64,000 bases of DNA from Ulva prolifera (taxonomy: Eukaryota; Chlorophyta; Ulvophyceae; Ulvales; Ulvaceae). The notes below the pieces were generated by a model, which had not been told where the DNA came from, did not search any database, and saw nothing but the letters and a program-made list of their open reading frames with translations. Positions within the stretch are counted from its first letter, which is position 1. Each line of letters begins with the position of its first letter. Of this stretch, positions 25,683 through 36,338 are shown piece by piece. The position numbers and the translations under genes were made by a program. The stretch is taken from contig CM041201.1 in the NCBI GenBank assembly GCA_023078555.1, positions 2,363,713 through 2,427,712 of the forward strand, given 5' to 3'.

Positions 25683-26060
25683 GCCTGTCCCGCGCTACAC
25701 CCGACGCTGGCCGTTTGGATCTGCTTTGGCTCCGCACAGCAATCGACAGAACAGCGTTGGATAGTCTGTTTCTGCCCAGCTTTGCAAGCTTTACAAAGAG
25801 GCACAGGGTGCTCGTCGTTCGTGACAAGCCAGAGTCCAAGGAACGCTGGACCAAATACCGCGGACCCATACACGTCAGGGCTCGATGTCTACGCAACTCA
25901 ACAGTGCTGCACGATGACGGGACTGGGGGCGTATCAGGAACGAGGCTTTGCGCGCGTGAAACCTCCGACAGAAGTTTAGCAGCTCAGCATACAACCTAAG
26001 AACAAGAGGAGCCATTGCTATATATGGGTCTGTTTTAAAGCTGTCACGCTTTATGCAGGG

Positions 26061-26925
26061 CTGCCGCGTGCACAGCTGCAGACACAGCGACAGCATATGC
26101 ATACCATATGTACCGGGAGCGAGTCCCGCGGTCGCCAGGCAAGTTCAGAAATCGTACCTCGGTCAGTGTTGAAGGCACAAAGCTCACTCAGTGCGAGAGA
26201 TCATCCCATCGGCCCAGAGCCACAGCCATCTGCGTGCCACTTTCCTCGACGATGTCAGTCGACAATGGGCGAGAGATAGAGCGCTCTAGAGCGCCGCTGC
26301 GTGAAGGAGCGAATAAGAAGTTTATGCATATGTAGCTGGTGAACACGGCACAGCCACATTTATGATGCAGCAGGGACGGCGTCGAAGCCGACGGCAACAG
26401 CCAAGTACGCTTGCGCCCTCAAGACGGGTTACGCCGCGTAAGTTACCAACTGACGCGGTGTGAAGTAGCGCCACAGTGCATGCATTGCGCTGACAGGAAG
26501 CTGTGCACTGTTGAGCGATCGCGGCAGGCTGCGTTGGCGTTGTGCCATGCAATGGCTGGAGCTCAGGACATTTGTTTGCAGGTGGAAGTCTGCTGCATGC
26601 TCCGCGGTTCCATTCGTGTGCTACACCAAGATCTTGAAACGTCCCAAGAATGCTGCAGCACTGCCAGCTGCATAGCCAGAATCGAAGTCTGGTCGGCTTC
26701 AAACTCATGTCACCCATTGCAATTGTGTGCACCGGTAAGGCACGTTCACCCAGGGCATAGCAACACCACCAACAGCCACCGACAACAAGGTTCGGGAAGT
26801 GACGTGCGTGCACAAAAGAAGGACATCAATGCATGCACACAGCATGCGGCGCCTGGCCCACACGCAGCCTGGGTACGGTGCGGCGTGGGCCGGCGGGGCT
26901 GCGCGGCGGTGTGCCGGGCTGGCGT
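26061..26925. other. Unit B left flank
   Basis: Matches A 1-864 with scattered substitutions and small indels, including loss of the 12-bp GGATCC repeat. The match stops abruptly after CTGGCGT, where retrotransposon-derived sequence starts. Confidence 0.65.
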
Positions 26926-28062
26926 GGTGTGCTGTGGCTCGGGGGGGTGGGGGTGGGGTTTGGGGCTAGGGCGGCCCCGGCAATCGGGCGGCCAGGATGG
27001 GCGGCCTCAGGCAGCAGTGTGGTGGGCGTGGCCCTGTCGTACGGCGACGGGCGTTGTGGTGTTGGCGGTTGTGTTGTTGTGTTACAAAGGAAAAAGCCGG
27101 AGGGGCCGGTAGCACCGCCAGGACCGAAAGGGAGAGCACAAGAAACGCAATGCGCACGCAGCAGGAGAGTAACAGCCAACGCCAAGGCTCAACAAGCACC
27201 CCCACACTCCGACACACTACCACACGAACCAACCCCCACACGCACCTCCACACGCACCCACCCCCAAACGCACCGACACCCTGACACCCACGCACCCACG
27301 CACCCGCCCGCGGCCCAGACCCAACCCCCAACACACACACCCACACGCCAACACGCTACACGACCCCGCCGCCCGCGCGGCAGCGGCAGCCCCATGCAGC
27401 GGCCCGGCCGGCGCCCGCCCCACACGGAAACCGCCGGGGGCCTCCAGGACCCCCGCCCCAATGCCCCGACCAGGCCAGCCCCGAGCGCCGGAACAACACA
27501 CACGGGGGCGCCCCCATCCGCGGACCCACCCGGAACGGAGCCCGCCCGAGGCGCGCCGTGTTCGGGGGTTGGGGCACACGGCAGAGGCATCACACGCCGC
27601 GTATCAGCGCGTCCGAGCCTGGGACGGAGCCCGGCCCGCGAGAGAGCGGCGAGGACGCCGCGGGCGGCTCGCCGCTCAGGCCGGATGGCCAGTGAGCGGC
27701 GAGAGATCATCACATGGGACCGTAAGTCCCGTCAGTACAGCCTTTCCCGCGTGACGCGCCATCAGCGGGGCAGCGGCGTGAACCTGGCGCGCAACGGCGC
27801 GGCAGAGCGTCGTGGAGATGTCGCGCATCGCATTCTCCAGGTAGAGCCGCCGAGAGACCGCACCTGCCCCTGCAGCCACATCGGCGAGCCTGTTCAGGAA
27901 TGCGAACGCCGCCGGGCCCACACGCCCGTATGTTTCATGCGACAGCGGGACCAAGCTGAGCCCTCCGACTCCCGAGCGGCCGTACTTGTCGCGCTTCCGC
28001 CGGTCGGCGGCTTCCGCCGAGGCGCCGTCGCGCAGCGCAGCCGCGCGAACGTTGGAACCAAC
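26926..28062 (-). mobile_element. 5'-truncated non-LTR retrotransposon (LINE) fragment
   Basis: On the minus strand an open frame from about 28,062 to 27,676 gives some 125 residues. It has a basic stretch ADRRKRDKYG, then LSLVPLSHETYGRVGPAAF, FLNRLAD, and STTLCR near the end. This pattern (P.S.E.YGR.G..A...L..LAD...L....LCR) is the C-terminal tail of reverse-transcriptase polyproteins of algal and fungal non-LTR elements. GC-rich, CA-rich sequence follows to about 26,926 and would be the element's 3' UTR. Only the 3' end is present, as expected for truncated LINE insertions. It replaces A 865-2,418, so insertion and deletion are combined. The family assignment is by motif recall only. Confidence 0.6.
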
Positions 28063-28337
28063 GTCGTGTTGTTGTGTGTGGGCCGTGGGGTCTGTGCGTG
28101 CGTGTATGGGTGTGTGCTTGGCGGTCTGCAGGTCTGTGTCGTTTGCTGCGCCGGTGATGGGTTTTCTGGGCGTGGTGGGTGTCGCATGCGTGGGTGTCTA
28201 CTTCGTCTGTTTGCATCTTTCGTGGTGCTGCCCGCCTTGCTGCCTTTGTCCTTGTAACACACGCAGCTTGCAACCATGGCTGCAGCGCACTGCACCCTGG
28301 GGAACACACGTTGTGCCATGCACACGCGCCAGGTGGT

Positions 28338-28413
28338 CGGGTGGCTGTTGACTCCGTTTGGATTGTTGATTGTGCCGGTTGGCTGTTGATTCCGTGTGGA
28401 TTGTTGATTGTGG
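28338..28413 (+). repeat. Tandem duplication of a 37-bp segment
   Basis: Two imperfect copies, each ending GGATTGTTGATTGTG. The second matches A 2,405-2,447. They mark where unit B returns to family sequence after the retrotransposon fragment. Confidence 0.65.
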
Positions 28414-28417
28414 CGTT

Positions 28418-28709
28418 GGAGAGCTGTCTGGCGGGAATTCGAAACATGCGATCTATCTGCCATGCTCGCCGAGCCGTGTAGGAAATCTTGACGTCACTTC
28501 ATTACAGGATGGACCCAGGTGGCACTGGTATCAGTCAACGACAGCCAGAGCTTAGCAGGCAGGCTCGGACGTGGGCAGAATCTCAGGGCAGGCTTTCATA
28601 CGTGACCACAGGTGACGAGCAATGCACACCGTGCACATGGTGTTGAACAGCATGACTCTGCATCATTTGACTAGCTCCTACCAACGGTGCGTGTCCAGCT
28701 CCACGCCAT
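28418..28709 (-). repeat. Segment inverted relative to units A and C
   Basis: This is the reverse complement of A 2,451-2,812 (for example GGTGCGTGTCCAGCTCCAC here against GTGGAGCTGGACACGCACC there). About 80 bp (A 2,672-2,751) are missing inside it, between two TCGGCG copies. Flanks on both sides are in normal orientation. Confidence 0.8.
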
Positions 28710-29262
28710 GGATCACGAGCGCGCCCACTGACACTGCCTTGAATACTCACAGACATCGCGCGAGTGGTGCATGCCTGGCTTTGCCCGCGTCGGTTCGGCA
28801 AGCCAGTGCTGGCCATCAGGTCTGGGAATGCACCACAAAAGAAGAAAAGAAAAAAGGAAATGAGGGCTCTCATGCTTGACTGAAAACAATGCCGGCCTCT
28901 GCTCAGCATAGCCAACCATCAGGCACACACACACAACCATACCGCAACGCACAGAAGAAAATCGAAACGATTTGTCCATTGAAAACTTCTCTCGGAAAGC
29001 TCGCAGTCATCCAATACATGGCACAGCCCTGGCACTGCAGTCTGGGAGTCCTGGCCACAGGCCGGTGAGCGCATCAACACAGTGAGTGCATTCTTGTGGC
29101 GACGGTGGTAGGCAATGGCAGACTCATCAGGCCAGCGCCAGCGGCAGCCACAGGCTCGGCATGCGCCACTCGCGCCGCCGTCACAGGCCCCAAGCCAGAC
29201 CACTGGCGCATGAACCGTGCATACCAACACGCTGAGGCTGTCCTGCCGTGGGCGCTCACCCC

Positions 29263-30092
29263 TCAGCGCTGCCCCTCGCAATCAACAGCCTCCGGCCCCT
29301 GTGTTTGCGCCGGCGCGTCCGCATCATCGACGCGCTCCGCTACTACCGGTGGCCCCTCCCTGCCGTCATCATCGGAGCTCTCTGGGAAGCCCTCGGCGAC
29401 AGAGGTGATGAGCTCGTGCCAGCTCGCGGCGGGCGCGTCCCAGCCGACGTCGGCGCGCATGCCCCCCTGCTGCATGCGGCGGAACCGCGCGGTGCCGACC
29501 TCGGCGATCGCGCGGTCGAGGGCGCGGCGCAGGCGCATCACGCTCGCGGCCGCCTCGCTCGCGTCGCCGCCGATGCTGATGCGGCCGGCCTCGTATCCAA
29601 AGGCACGCGCGGCGGGCTTGTCTACCGGCACCGGCAGCGGTGCTCCGAGGGGCCCCTGGACAGACCCAACCCTAACATCGACACAAGATGAGCGGCCGCG
29701 CTGAAGCATTATCGCATGCATGAGTTTGCCACCATTCTCCAGGTACACCGAGCACATGCGGACTGCTGCTTTCCCGGTGCTGCCCGCCTTGCCATTCACA
29801 TTCTTGCAACACCAATCACATGCAGATCAAGTCACGATTGACGCACAAGCAGCACACAGAATGGCGCAGCACAGCGGCCATACCTGGCCGCGGTTAGTAC
29901 CTGATAGAAGGAAGCGCCCGGCGAGGATGTCCCGGAGGCCCCCGGTCGAAGCGACCACCGGCACCGCACCGTAGCGCAGCGCGGCCAGCGCGACAAGGCC
30001 GCACGGCTCGAAGCGCGACGGCACAACCAGGATGTCGGCGGCGGCCACGAGGCGGTGCGCGAGGCGCTCGTCGAAGCGCACGACGGCCGCCG
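29263..30092 (-). pseudogene. Starch synthase C-terminal fragment, unit B
   Basis: The last exon (29,263-29,655, 393 bp, stop at 29,263) and the 3' part of the preceding exon (29,884 to about 30,092) are kept, with [17 protein letters not shown] and GYEAGRISIGG. The donor reads CAG|GTATGG. Upstream of VVRFDE the sequence breaks. Short pieces alignable to A 4,735 and 4,935-4,965 follow and lead straight into plus-strand SDR1 exon 1. Substitutions relative to unit A are scattered, so this copy is older than the A/C pair. Confidence 0.8.
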
Positions 30093-30149
30093 CCGGCCCG
30101 ACGCGCAAGTCGCCGGGGGCCCCCGACCCAAGCCCCCAGACCCCAACCT

Positions 30150-30472
30150 GGACAGGAAGTGTGTTCTGATCACCGGAGGCTCGAAAGGTGTGTTCATGCC
30201 GACGGCAGCGTCGCTGCTCGTGCCAAGTACGTCAATGCACAGGTCTTTCATGAACAGAAGTGTCGTGCACGCTCACGTTTGCGTCTGCAACGTCGTTGTC
30301 CCATTCATGCAAGCACAACGCGCGTGCCAAGACTGTGGAAAAATTTTTAAGGAGTCATCAGCTGGCATGTAACGACCTGAATATTTTTTATTATGTTGGA
30401 GGTTCAATCGGTGTCGATCAGAGCGCCAGCGGGGAATGTCACGCCCAGGACCGGCCAATGTCTAGAACGCCC
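30150..30472 (+). pseudogene. SDR1 exon 1/intron 1 remnant, unit B
   Basis: [12 protein letters not shown] and the GTGTGTTCATG donor of SDR1 are present (30,150-30,190), followed by intron 1 sequence matching A 11,266-11,545. The start codon side is replaced by starch synthase intron sequence (GACCCAAGCCCCCAGACC). The rest of the gene is absent; the match stops at about 30,472, where an FtsH exon begins. Confidence 0.8.
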
Positions 30473-30992
30473 AGCGCGATGGTCACGGAGTACGGCTTCA
30501 GCAACCGTGTCGGACCGCAGTCGCTCACCGTGTGCCCTCTCCCACCTCTGTACTTCGTAATAGGCTGTGTCCGAGAAACTTATGGAGAGCTGCGTCGAGA
30601 TTGCAGCGATGGCCTCTTCCTTGTGCTTGTAGGCCAGTGCATGCACGAGTGGATATGAACGGGCTTTCATGTGTAATTTTGCTGCTGATGAATGAGCTGG
30701 TCCCATTACAGCATTGGACAGGCTACATTTTTTCAGTGCACATGGTTTCAATTGCGCATGGCTTCAATTCTGGGTTGAGTATGCAGTATGAAGACAGCTC
30801 GCTGTCTCCGGGAACGCGATCGTCGAGGAGGAGGTGCAGCTTCTTGTACAAGATGCATACGACCGGGCAAAGAGCTTGATAAAGGCGAATGAGGACAAAC
30901 TCCACAAGCTAGCAACTGCCCTCGTGGAGCACGAGACGATGTCCGGTGATCAGATTAGCGAATTGTTGGGTCTCCCAACCCGGAAAGCATGA
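30473..30992 (+). pseudogene. FtsH/YME1-type AAA metalloprotease, C-terminal fragment
   Basis: Two exons can be read. Exon a (about 30,473-30,525) encodes AMVTEYGFSNRVGPQSLT, the MVT.(F/Y)G.S...G segment of the FtsH protease domain, and ends at a GT donor. Exon b (30,787-30,992, after ATGCAG) begins YEDSSLSPGTR and continues IVEEEVQLLVQDAYDRAK, HKLATALVEHETMSGDQI, ending GLPTRKA-stop, the conserved FtsH C-terminus. Between GTR and IVEEE the frame slips by one base (near 30,818), so the fragment is broken. FtsH proteins are membrane-anchored ATP-dependent zinc proteases of plastids and mitochondria; the sequence resembles the mitochondrial i-AAA group most. AAA and HEXXH domains are not in the window. 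Units A and C have no such sequence. Confidence 0.78.
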
Positions 30993-32184
30993 TGCAGTAG
31001 TAGAACGACAGTGGTGTCCCAATAAAATTGTGTTCAATCGCTTGGAGAGGACCTGTTTCCAAGTGGCATCGAGCCTGAAGTTGAGTCGGCCTGTGAGTTT
31101 CATACTGTTTATTTCGAGTCCCAGGTGTGCATGGTCCCAGGTGTGCATGTGCAAAGTAGCGCCAGGAGGACATCCTGTCAAAGAGGCAGTCTGGCCATGA
31201 TGGGGTGTAAGGCAATGCCAACTGACATGACATGCGACACCCGGAATGCCACGCAATTGTGTCGATAATATAGAAATTCGGAACAGCCTTGCGATCTCAC
31301 TGCGGCGGCAGAGCCTCCAACTGGGCCCACTGCACAATCATTGCAGAGCATCTCGACTCTGAACAACACGTGAGACTCATGCACAGGATGCCCCTGACAG
31401 GCACTGTCATTCGAGCAGGTGCTGGCGCAGGCTTGTGTCGTTGAACAGGGAGTCAAAGGGCTGAAGTACATGCATCATGTCATGCTGCAGCTACACATGC
31501 CACGCACAACGATGGCCGGAACGGAAACCCCCTGGTACAGAGTGGGACATAGTACCCTGTTGCTGGAAGCTTGAGCCTGAGCTGCAAAGCAGTGTATCTA
31601 GTCTAGCTGTATTGTAATATGTTCTTACAGAAGACTGACACGGGCATATAGAAACCCAAAACAAAGAAGAAGCTTTCTAAGTCAACATTTGTACACACAG
31701 CGACACTACAGCACTTCTGTGCTGTGATGTAATGACTGATGTGCTGTTCGAGTAGCAACATTTGTGCATGCTTCACGCTGCTTTGACTACTCTCCGAGGT
31801 TTGGCATCAGCATGGTAGCCTCGATGCGTGCCATCCAGTGGCCGCCCTGGCTGCCTACGCTGATGTCCGGCTCAGCATGCTTGGCGTTGGCAGTGGCCAG
31901 CTTCAATCATTGCGGATCCCATGACAGGTTGCTCCACCGGCTTGAACACAGTCAAAGTTGGACTGCTCTACAATGTCTGCAACATGCGCACAGGCTGTCA
32001 ACATGTCTGTGAAAAGGCGCCTTGCACAGTGCTGCTGCATGCTCTGCACTGGAGCCGATGCTCTGGAATTGGTTGCACCTTCTCCACACGTCCGAACGTC
32101 GACAACTCTACACGCAGCGCTGCTTCATGAAACAGCGGGAGGGGGGTATGCCAGACGCTGCAGTGGTGGCACACGCACCTTGAA
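30993..32184. other. Region between FtsH fragment and NLR2
   Basis: Up to about 31,150 the sequence is unique to unit B, probably FtsH 3' flank. From about 31,160 it matches the NLR 3' flank of units A (17,785) and C (52,045). No gene is supported. Confidence 0.5.
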
Positions 32185-34602
32185 TCAGAAATGCCCAGAC
32201 CATTGCACTTTGATGCCCTCTGGAACAGCTGCTAGACTCATGCATCCACTGAGGTCGAGGTGCTGTAGCTGGCTACAACCGCTGATGGTGTCTGGCAGGT
32301 GTGTGAGGCTCTCGCACTGGCTGAGGTCAAGGTGCTGTAGCTGGCTGCAGCCGCTGATGCCCTCTGGCAGGTGTGTGAGGCTCTCGCACTGGCTGAGGTC
32401 AAGGTGCTGTAGCTGGCTGCAGCCGCTGATGCCCTCTGGCAGGTGTGAAAGACTCTTGCAACCCCTCAGGTTGAGGTGCTGTAGCTGGCTGCAGCTGCTG
32501 ATGCCCTCCGGCAGTTGTGTCAGGATCTCGCACCAGCTGAGGTCGAGGTGCTGTAGCTGGCTGCAACCGCTGATGCCCTCTGGCAGCTGTTCTAGACTCT
32601 CGCTCCCACTGAGGTCAAGGTGCTCCAGCTTCCCCAGTCCCTCCATTCGAACCTCGGAGGCCAAGACATGGTCAAGTCGCATCCTGAGGAACCTGAGCAT
32701 GGGCCAGCAGCAACGGTACTGAACAGCCGTTTCCTCCGCACATCCGTAAAACTCCAGCCATAGCCACTGCAGCCTTGGCGCGCATAAGTGTCGCCACTGC
32801 TTGTCCCAGTGCGAACGGGCCCCATCGATCACTACGCAGGCGAGTAGCCGCCTCCCATCGACCTTCAACTTTGGATCAATTGATGCATCCGCGACGTGAC
32901 CTGCCGCCTGGTGCGAGCTGATGTACCGCAACATTGAGGATGCATGGCTGTGTGCACTGCCTGAGATGCAGCGCTCTTGGTCCTCCATCGACAGACGCAG
33001 CGCAATGTCTCGCAGGATGTCGTGCATGTAGTATTCATGCGTATGATGGTGACACATTGTGACGGAATCTGGTGCCACAGCCCTGGACACGAGGCTGCGG
33101 CTGACGAGTTGCTCGAGCTTGGCGGCGGCTGCCTTCACGCTGGCGGGCGTGTGCAGGGGCGCGTGCGTCGCAAAGAGGTGCAGCAGAGCCTCCTCCCCCA
33201 CCCTCGCATCCTCGGGGAACATCGCAAAGTCCATGAAGCACTCCTTCAGGGATGGGGGTAATGTGTCAACACTTGTGGCACAGGTCCGGGTGACAGCATC
33301 ATCACGTGCACCTGCTGCCCTCTGCGACTTCTGCACTTTCAGGTGCTCCTCCCAAGCCTCCGCTGTCCTGCAGTGCCGCAGTGCGCCGCCGAGCACTTCC
33401 AGCGCGAGGGGATTGCCGCCGCAGCTCTGCAGCAGCTCTGAGCAGGCAGCAGCAGGCACATACTCTGGCGGATCCGCATCGGCTGACCCAAAGGCATGGT
33501 GGTAGAACAGCTGCTTTGCAGGTCCTTCTTTGAGGAGACCAGGCTTATGAATGCGCGTGACATCCCCTGTGATTGGATCGCGGGGAAGGAAAGACAGAGT
33601 CTCTTCGCTCCTCGTCGTAACAATGAGCCTGCTTCCGTCATGCCGCAGACTGGGCTGCGTGGCAAAGTTTAAAGCCGCCAGCTGCAGCGGACTGCCCTGC
33701 GACCATGGCCACAAGTCATCCAGGACCAGGAGCACCGCCCGACCCCGCTCATCTCCGCCGTGCGTCAGCCGGGCCAGTGCCTGCAGTCCCTCAGCCGCGG
33801 TTGCGAAGGGAACATCCTTGCGGGGATACAGCTTGACAAATGCCGCCACGAGAAGGCGCAGAATTTCTCCTTCGTATGCATCTTTCCCGACCGTCAGCCA
33901 CACAGCATCGTCAAAGCGCGACCTGGCGCGCTCAAACACTGCGCGGGCGATGGTCGTCTTGCCGATGCCGCCAGCCCCGACGATGCCGATGTTGCGGTTG
34001 TCCTTGAGCTGCTCGTCAATAAGGGGCACGGGGTCGTCGCAGTGCTGGAAGACATGCGGCGGCAGGGCAGGCTCACTGCACTGCGGCAGCTCGCTCGATG
34101 GGCCTCTGTGGGGCTGCATAGATGGTAACCTGCCGAAGGTGATGCGGGGCGCTGTGGGCACAGACGCTGCCCTGCTCTGCAGCATTGGGTAAAGCTTTAA
34201 AGTTGTGTCTAGATCACAGAACTTCTGCAGAGAGCAGCGCAGTTCCTTGGGCTTGCTACCATGCACAAGTCGCTGCCACCATCTTTGTGGCTCGTGTTGC
34301 ACGTGGAGCAGGAGCAACTCGGCCTCCTGCAGAGTGTCACACAGGGCCCGATAATCTGACCGGAGGCCCGCAAATTCAGGCAGATCCGTCAGCTGGTCGA
34401 GGGCATGTGCGGCTTTCAGGAGCGCCTCGTCGCTCAGCTGATCGAGCAGCTTCCGGCTCTGCTTCGGGTGGCCGCCGATGGCTATTCCACGTTCTACCAG
34501 CCACTGAATGGACTCTTCAGCAGCCCAGCCGGCGACATCGCTGACGATCGGCAGAGGAATGGCTTTCGTCAAGGTGGCGCCTGCTGCCGTTCCCGCAGCC
34601 AT
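32185..34602 (-). CDS. NLR2: NB-ARC/LRR receptor with truncated N-terminus, unit B
   Basis: Open frame of 805 aa. It keeps the helical region and the full NB-ARC set: GAGGIGKTT (about 209-217), VLLVLDDLW, GSRLIVTTRS, GGNPLAL, CFMDFAMFPED and YYMHD. Compared with NLR1 it lacks the LMREL segment before RIHKPG. Only about five 24-residue LRRs follow, then VPEGIKVQWSGHF-stop; the VPEGIKV ending is shared with NLR3. The first ~40 residues and the upstream region of NLR1/NLR3 are gone. At about 34,605-34,612 the sequence switches to the right-flank module T, sharing TGCAG with it. The Met used here (34,602) exists only because of that junction. Without its promoter it may be silent, although the frame is free of stops. 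Confidence 0.75.
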   Translation of the reverse strand: MAAGTAAGATLTKAIPLPIVSDVAGWAAEESIQWLVERGIAIGGHPKQSRKLLDQLSDEALLKAAHALDQLTDLPEFAGLRSDYRALCDTLQEAELLLLHVQHEPQRWWQRLVHGSKPKELRCSLQKFCDLDTTLKLYPMLQSRAASVPTAPRITFGRLPSMQPHRGPSSELPQCSEPALPPHVFQHCDDPVPLIDEQLKDNRNIGIVGAGGIGKTTIARAVFERARSRFDDAVWLTVGKDAYEGEILRLLVAAFVKLYPRKDVPFATAAEGLQALARLTHGGDERGRAVLLVLDDLWPWSQGSPLQLAALNFATQPSLRHDGSRLIVTTRSEETLSFLPRDPITGDVTRIHKPGLLKEGPAKQLFYHHAFGSADADPPEYVPAAACSELLQSCGGNPLALEVLGGALRHCRTAEAWEEHLKVQKSQRAAGARDDAVTRTCATSVDTLPPSLKECFMDFAMFPEDARVGEEALLHLFATHAPLHTPASVKAAAAKLEQLVSRSLVSRAVAPDSVTMCHHHTHEYYMHDILRDIALRLSMEDQERCISGSAHSHASSMLRYISSHQAAGHVADASIDPKLKVDGRRLLACVVIDGARSHWDKQWRHLCAPRLQWLWLEFYGCAEETAVQYRCCWPMLRFLRMRLDHVLASEVRMEGLGKLEHLDLSGSESLEQLPEGISGCSQLQHLDLSWCEILTQLPEGISSCSQLQHLNLRGCKSLSHLPEGISGCSQLQHLDLSQCESLTHLPEGISGCSQLQHLDLSQCESLTHLPDTISGCSQLQHLDLSGCMSLAAVPEGIKVQWSGHF
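32215..32640 (-). repeat. 72-bp LRR-coding tandem array of NLR2
   Basis: Five 72-bp units plus end pieces; the shortest of the three arrays. Two neighbouring units (about 32,296-32,439) are almost identical (SQCESLTH), consistent with a recent single-unit duplication. Confidence 0.88.
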
Positions 34603-34611
34603 GCCTGCAGG

Positions 34612-36338
34612 ACCAATTACTCAAGTGCAATTGGGGTTTTAGAGGGCCTGCACACGCTGCGGCGGTCAGCGACACCCAGCCGCCGTTGCACAGAAGGACC
34701 GAATTTAGCAATGCGGTTTTCCGCCACATTTGGCATCTCAATGCATCATGGCGGATGCACATCCCAATTGCTAGATGGATTGCACGCTGCAGCGAGCCCC
34801 TGGCGCCATGGCACAGCTGCATTGGCTGGCGCCACAACTGCAATCTCATTCCTGCGCCATTCAAAGTCATCCAGTGGCCTACTTACAAGTACACACAACA
34901 CACTATGCCGTTTTGCGGACACATGGGATGTAGCATTGCACACCTGGAAATTGGTGTCTTCCAATTGACCAAAAACGTGGCCGCAGCACGGATTGAAGCG
35001 CTGTTGTCTCGGTGTGGCGCGAAAACGGGAGGGGCGGTTCGGATAGGGTCGGCACAGTCAAGGGACGGAGACAGGCACCGGCGGGCTCTGAGATGGCCTG
35101 GCCAGGCAGCCGCAGTCCTGCAGCATCACACTCTCGATTGACACTGTGTGGCAGTCTAGGGACATGCCCTCTGTTGTGATGCATTCTTGCACGTCTCGCG
35201 GTGGCGCGCCGCATCAGCGATACATCGACAGCGCCGCCGGCACTGCAAGAGGAACACTGCAGCGCGGACGTGACAGGCACACGTCGACCGGGCCAGTGTG
35301 AACATGCATGAATCGGACAGCAAACAGGCAGGCGCCCTAGCACCCTGAGTGACATGCAGATGCTGTAGCAATCGCGACACATCCACATCCTGGGGCTCCA
35401 TTGTGACTGAAGGGGACACACTCAGCGAGGTGCTGACTCACTGCTAGGGGTTCTCAACTCACTGCTGAGCAGCAACATTGCAAGGTGCAGATCGCAGGAG
35501 TGTGATGCGGACATGCCATCAGTGATTGGTTGTGATGTCGGCAGACAAGGCTAAAAATAGGGTCGATGCGGATTCAAAACTATATTTGGCATGTGGAAAG
35601 CCTTTCCACTGAGCAGTGTAGGACAAGCAGAGGTGGTCACGAGTGCAGCGTGTGCCATGCGTAGTTGGCTCGACACGCTCGTGCACGACGTGAAAGCTTC
35701 CCTCACAAGGCAGCTGAACTTGCTGATCATCCCGTCAAGGCGCTGTCTATGTCCTGTGAATCAAGTTTTCGTCTGAACCGAATCTGTCGACCTGGATTCG
35801 CGATCGGCCTCTGGAAAGCCAGCGAAATGTAGGAGAAGCCCGTGCGCGAATGAAGGTGTACATAAATATACAAGAAAGGCAGCTAAGATGAGTGTTCCCG
35901 TGAGAAGTGTTACAAGGGCAAAAGTGAGAAGTGTCATAAGCGGGGTCCCGTGAGAAGTGTGCCTGTCCCGCGCTACACCCGACGCTGGCCGTTTGGATCT
36001 GCTTTGGCTCCGCACAGCAATCGACAGAACAGCGTTGGATAGTCTGTTTCTGCCTAGCTTTGCAAGCTTTACAAAGAGGCACAGGGTGCTCGTCGTTCTT
36101 GACAAGCCAGAGTCCAAGGAACGCTGGACCAAATACCGGGGACCCATAGACGTCAGGGCTCGATGTCTACGCAACTCAACAGTGCTGCACGATGACGGGA
36201 CGGGGGCGTGTCAGGAACGAGGCTCTGCGCGCGTGAAACCTCCGACAGAAGTTTAGCAGCTCAGCATACAACCTAAGAACAAGAGGAGCCATTGCTATGG
36301 GTCTGTTTTGTAGCTCTCACGCTTTGTGCAGGCAGGCC
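34612..36338. repeat. Right-flank repeat module T, unit B
   Basis: Runs from GGACCAATTACTCAAGTGC to the start of unit C and matches 23,100-26,060 in unit A without the 1.26-kb insertion. It continues without a break into the unit C left flank, which defines the tandem arrangement. No gene is supported. Confidence 0.7.

Larger units (their letters stand above)
23161..26060. repeat. Right-flank repeat module T, unit A
   Basis: This module closes each unit: here, at 34,612-36,338 and at about 62,510-64,000. It begins GGACCAAGTGCAAGTTGGG... about 60 bp before 23,161. It contains a sub-repeat around ATTTGGCATCTCAATG that has further diverged copies at 59,893 and 62,172. A minus-strand frame near 25,294-25,896 encodes a hydrophobic stretch, but no family is recognisable and I do not call it a gene. 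Confidence 0.7.
26061..36338 (+). repeat. Tandem segmental duplication, unit B (short)
   Basis: This is the second unit, about 10.3 kb. Its left 0.86 kb matches A 1-864. A retrotransposon fragment then replaces A 865-2,418. A small inverted segment and the starch synthase 3' exons follow. A jump leads into SDR1 exon 1/intron 1 and then an FtsH fragment. The sequence rejoins the family at the NLR 3' flank (about 31,155), followed by an NLR and the right flank. The ATPase, most of SDR1 and all of SDR2 are missing. The breaks are sharp, so this is a rearranged descendant of a longer unit. Confidence 0.85.

Noticed and set aside
25294-25896. Minus-strand frame with a hydrophobic segment, repeated in units B and C
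   Set aside because: The copies are recent duplicates, so conservation says nothing about coding. No homology, splice structure or codon pattern supports a gene.
26833-28257. A 474-codon plus-strand frame in unit B
   Set aside because: GC-rich low-complexity translation (Arg/Pro/Thr/His runs) crossing the boundary between unit sequence and the LINE fragment. The minus strand has the recognisable RT tail.
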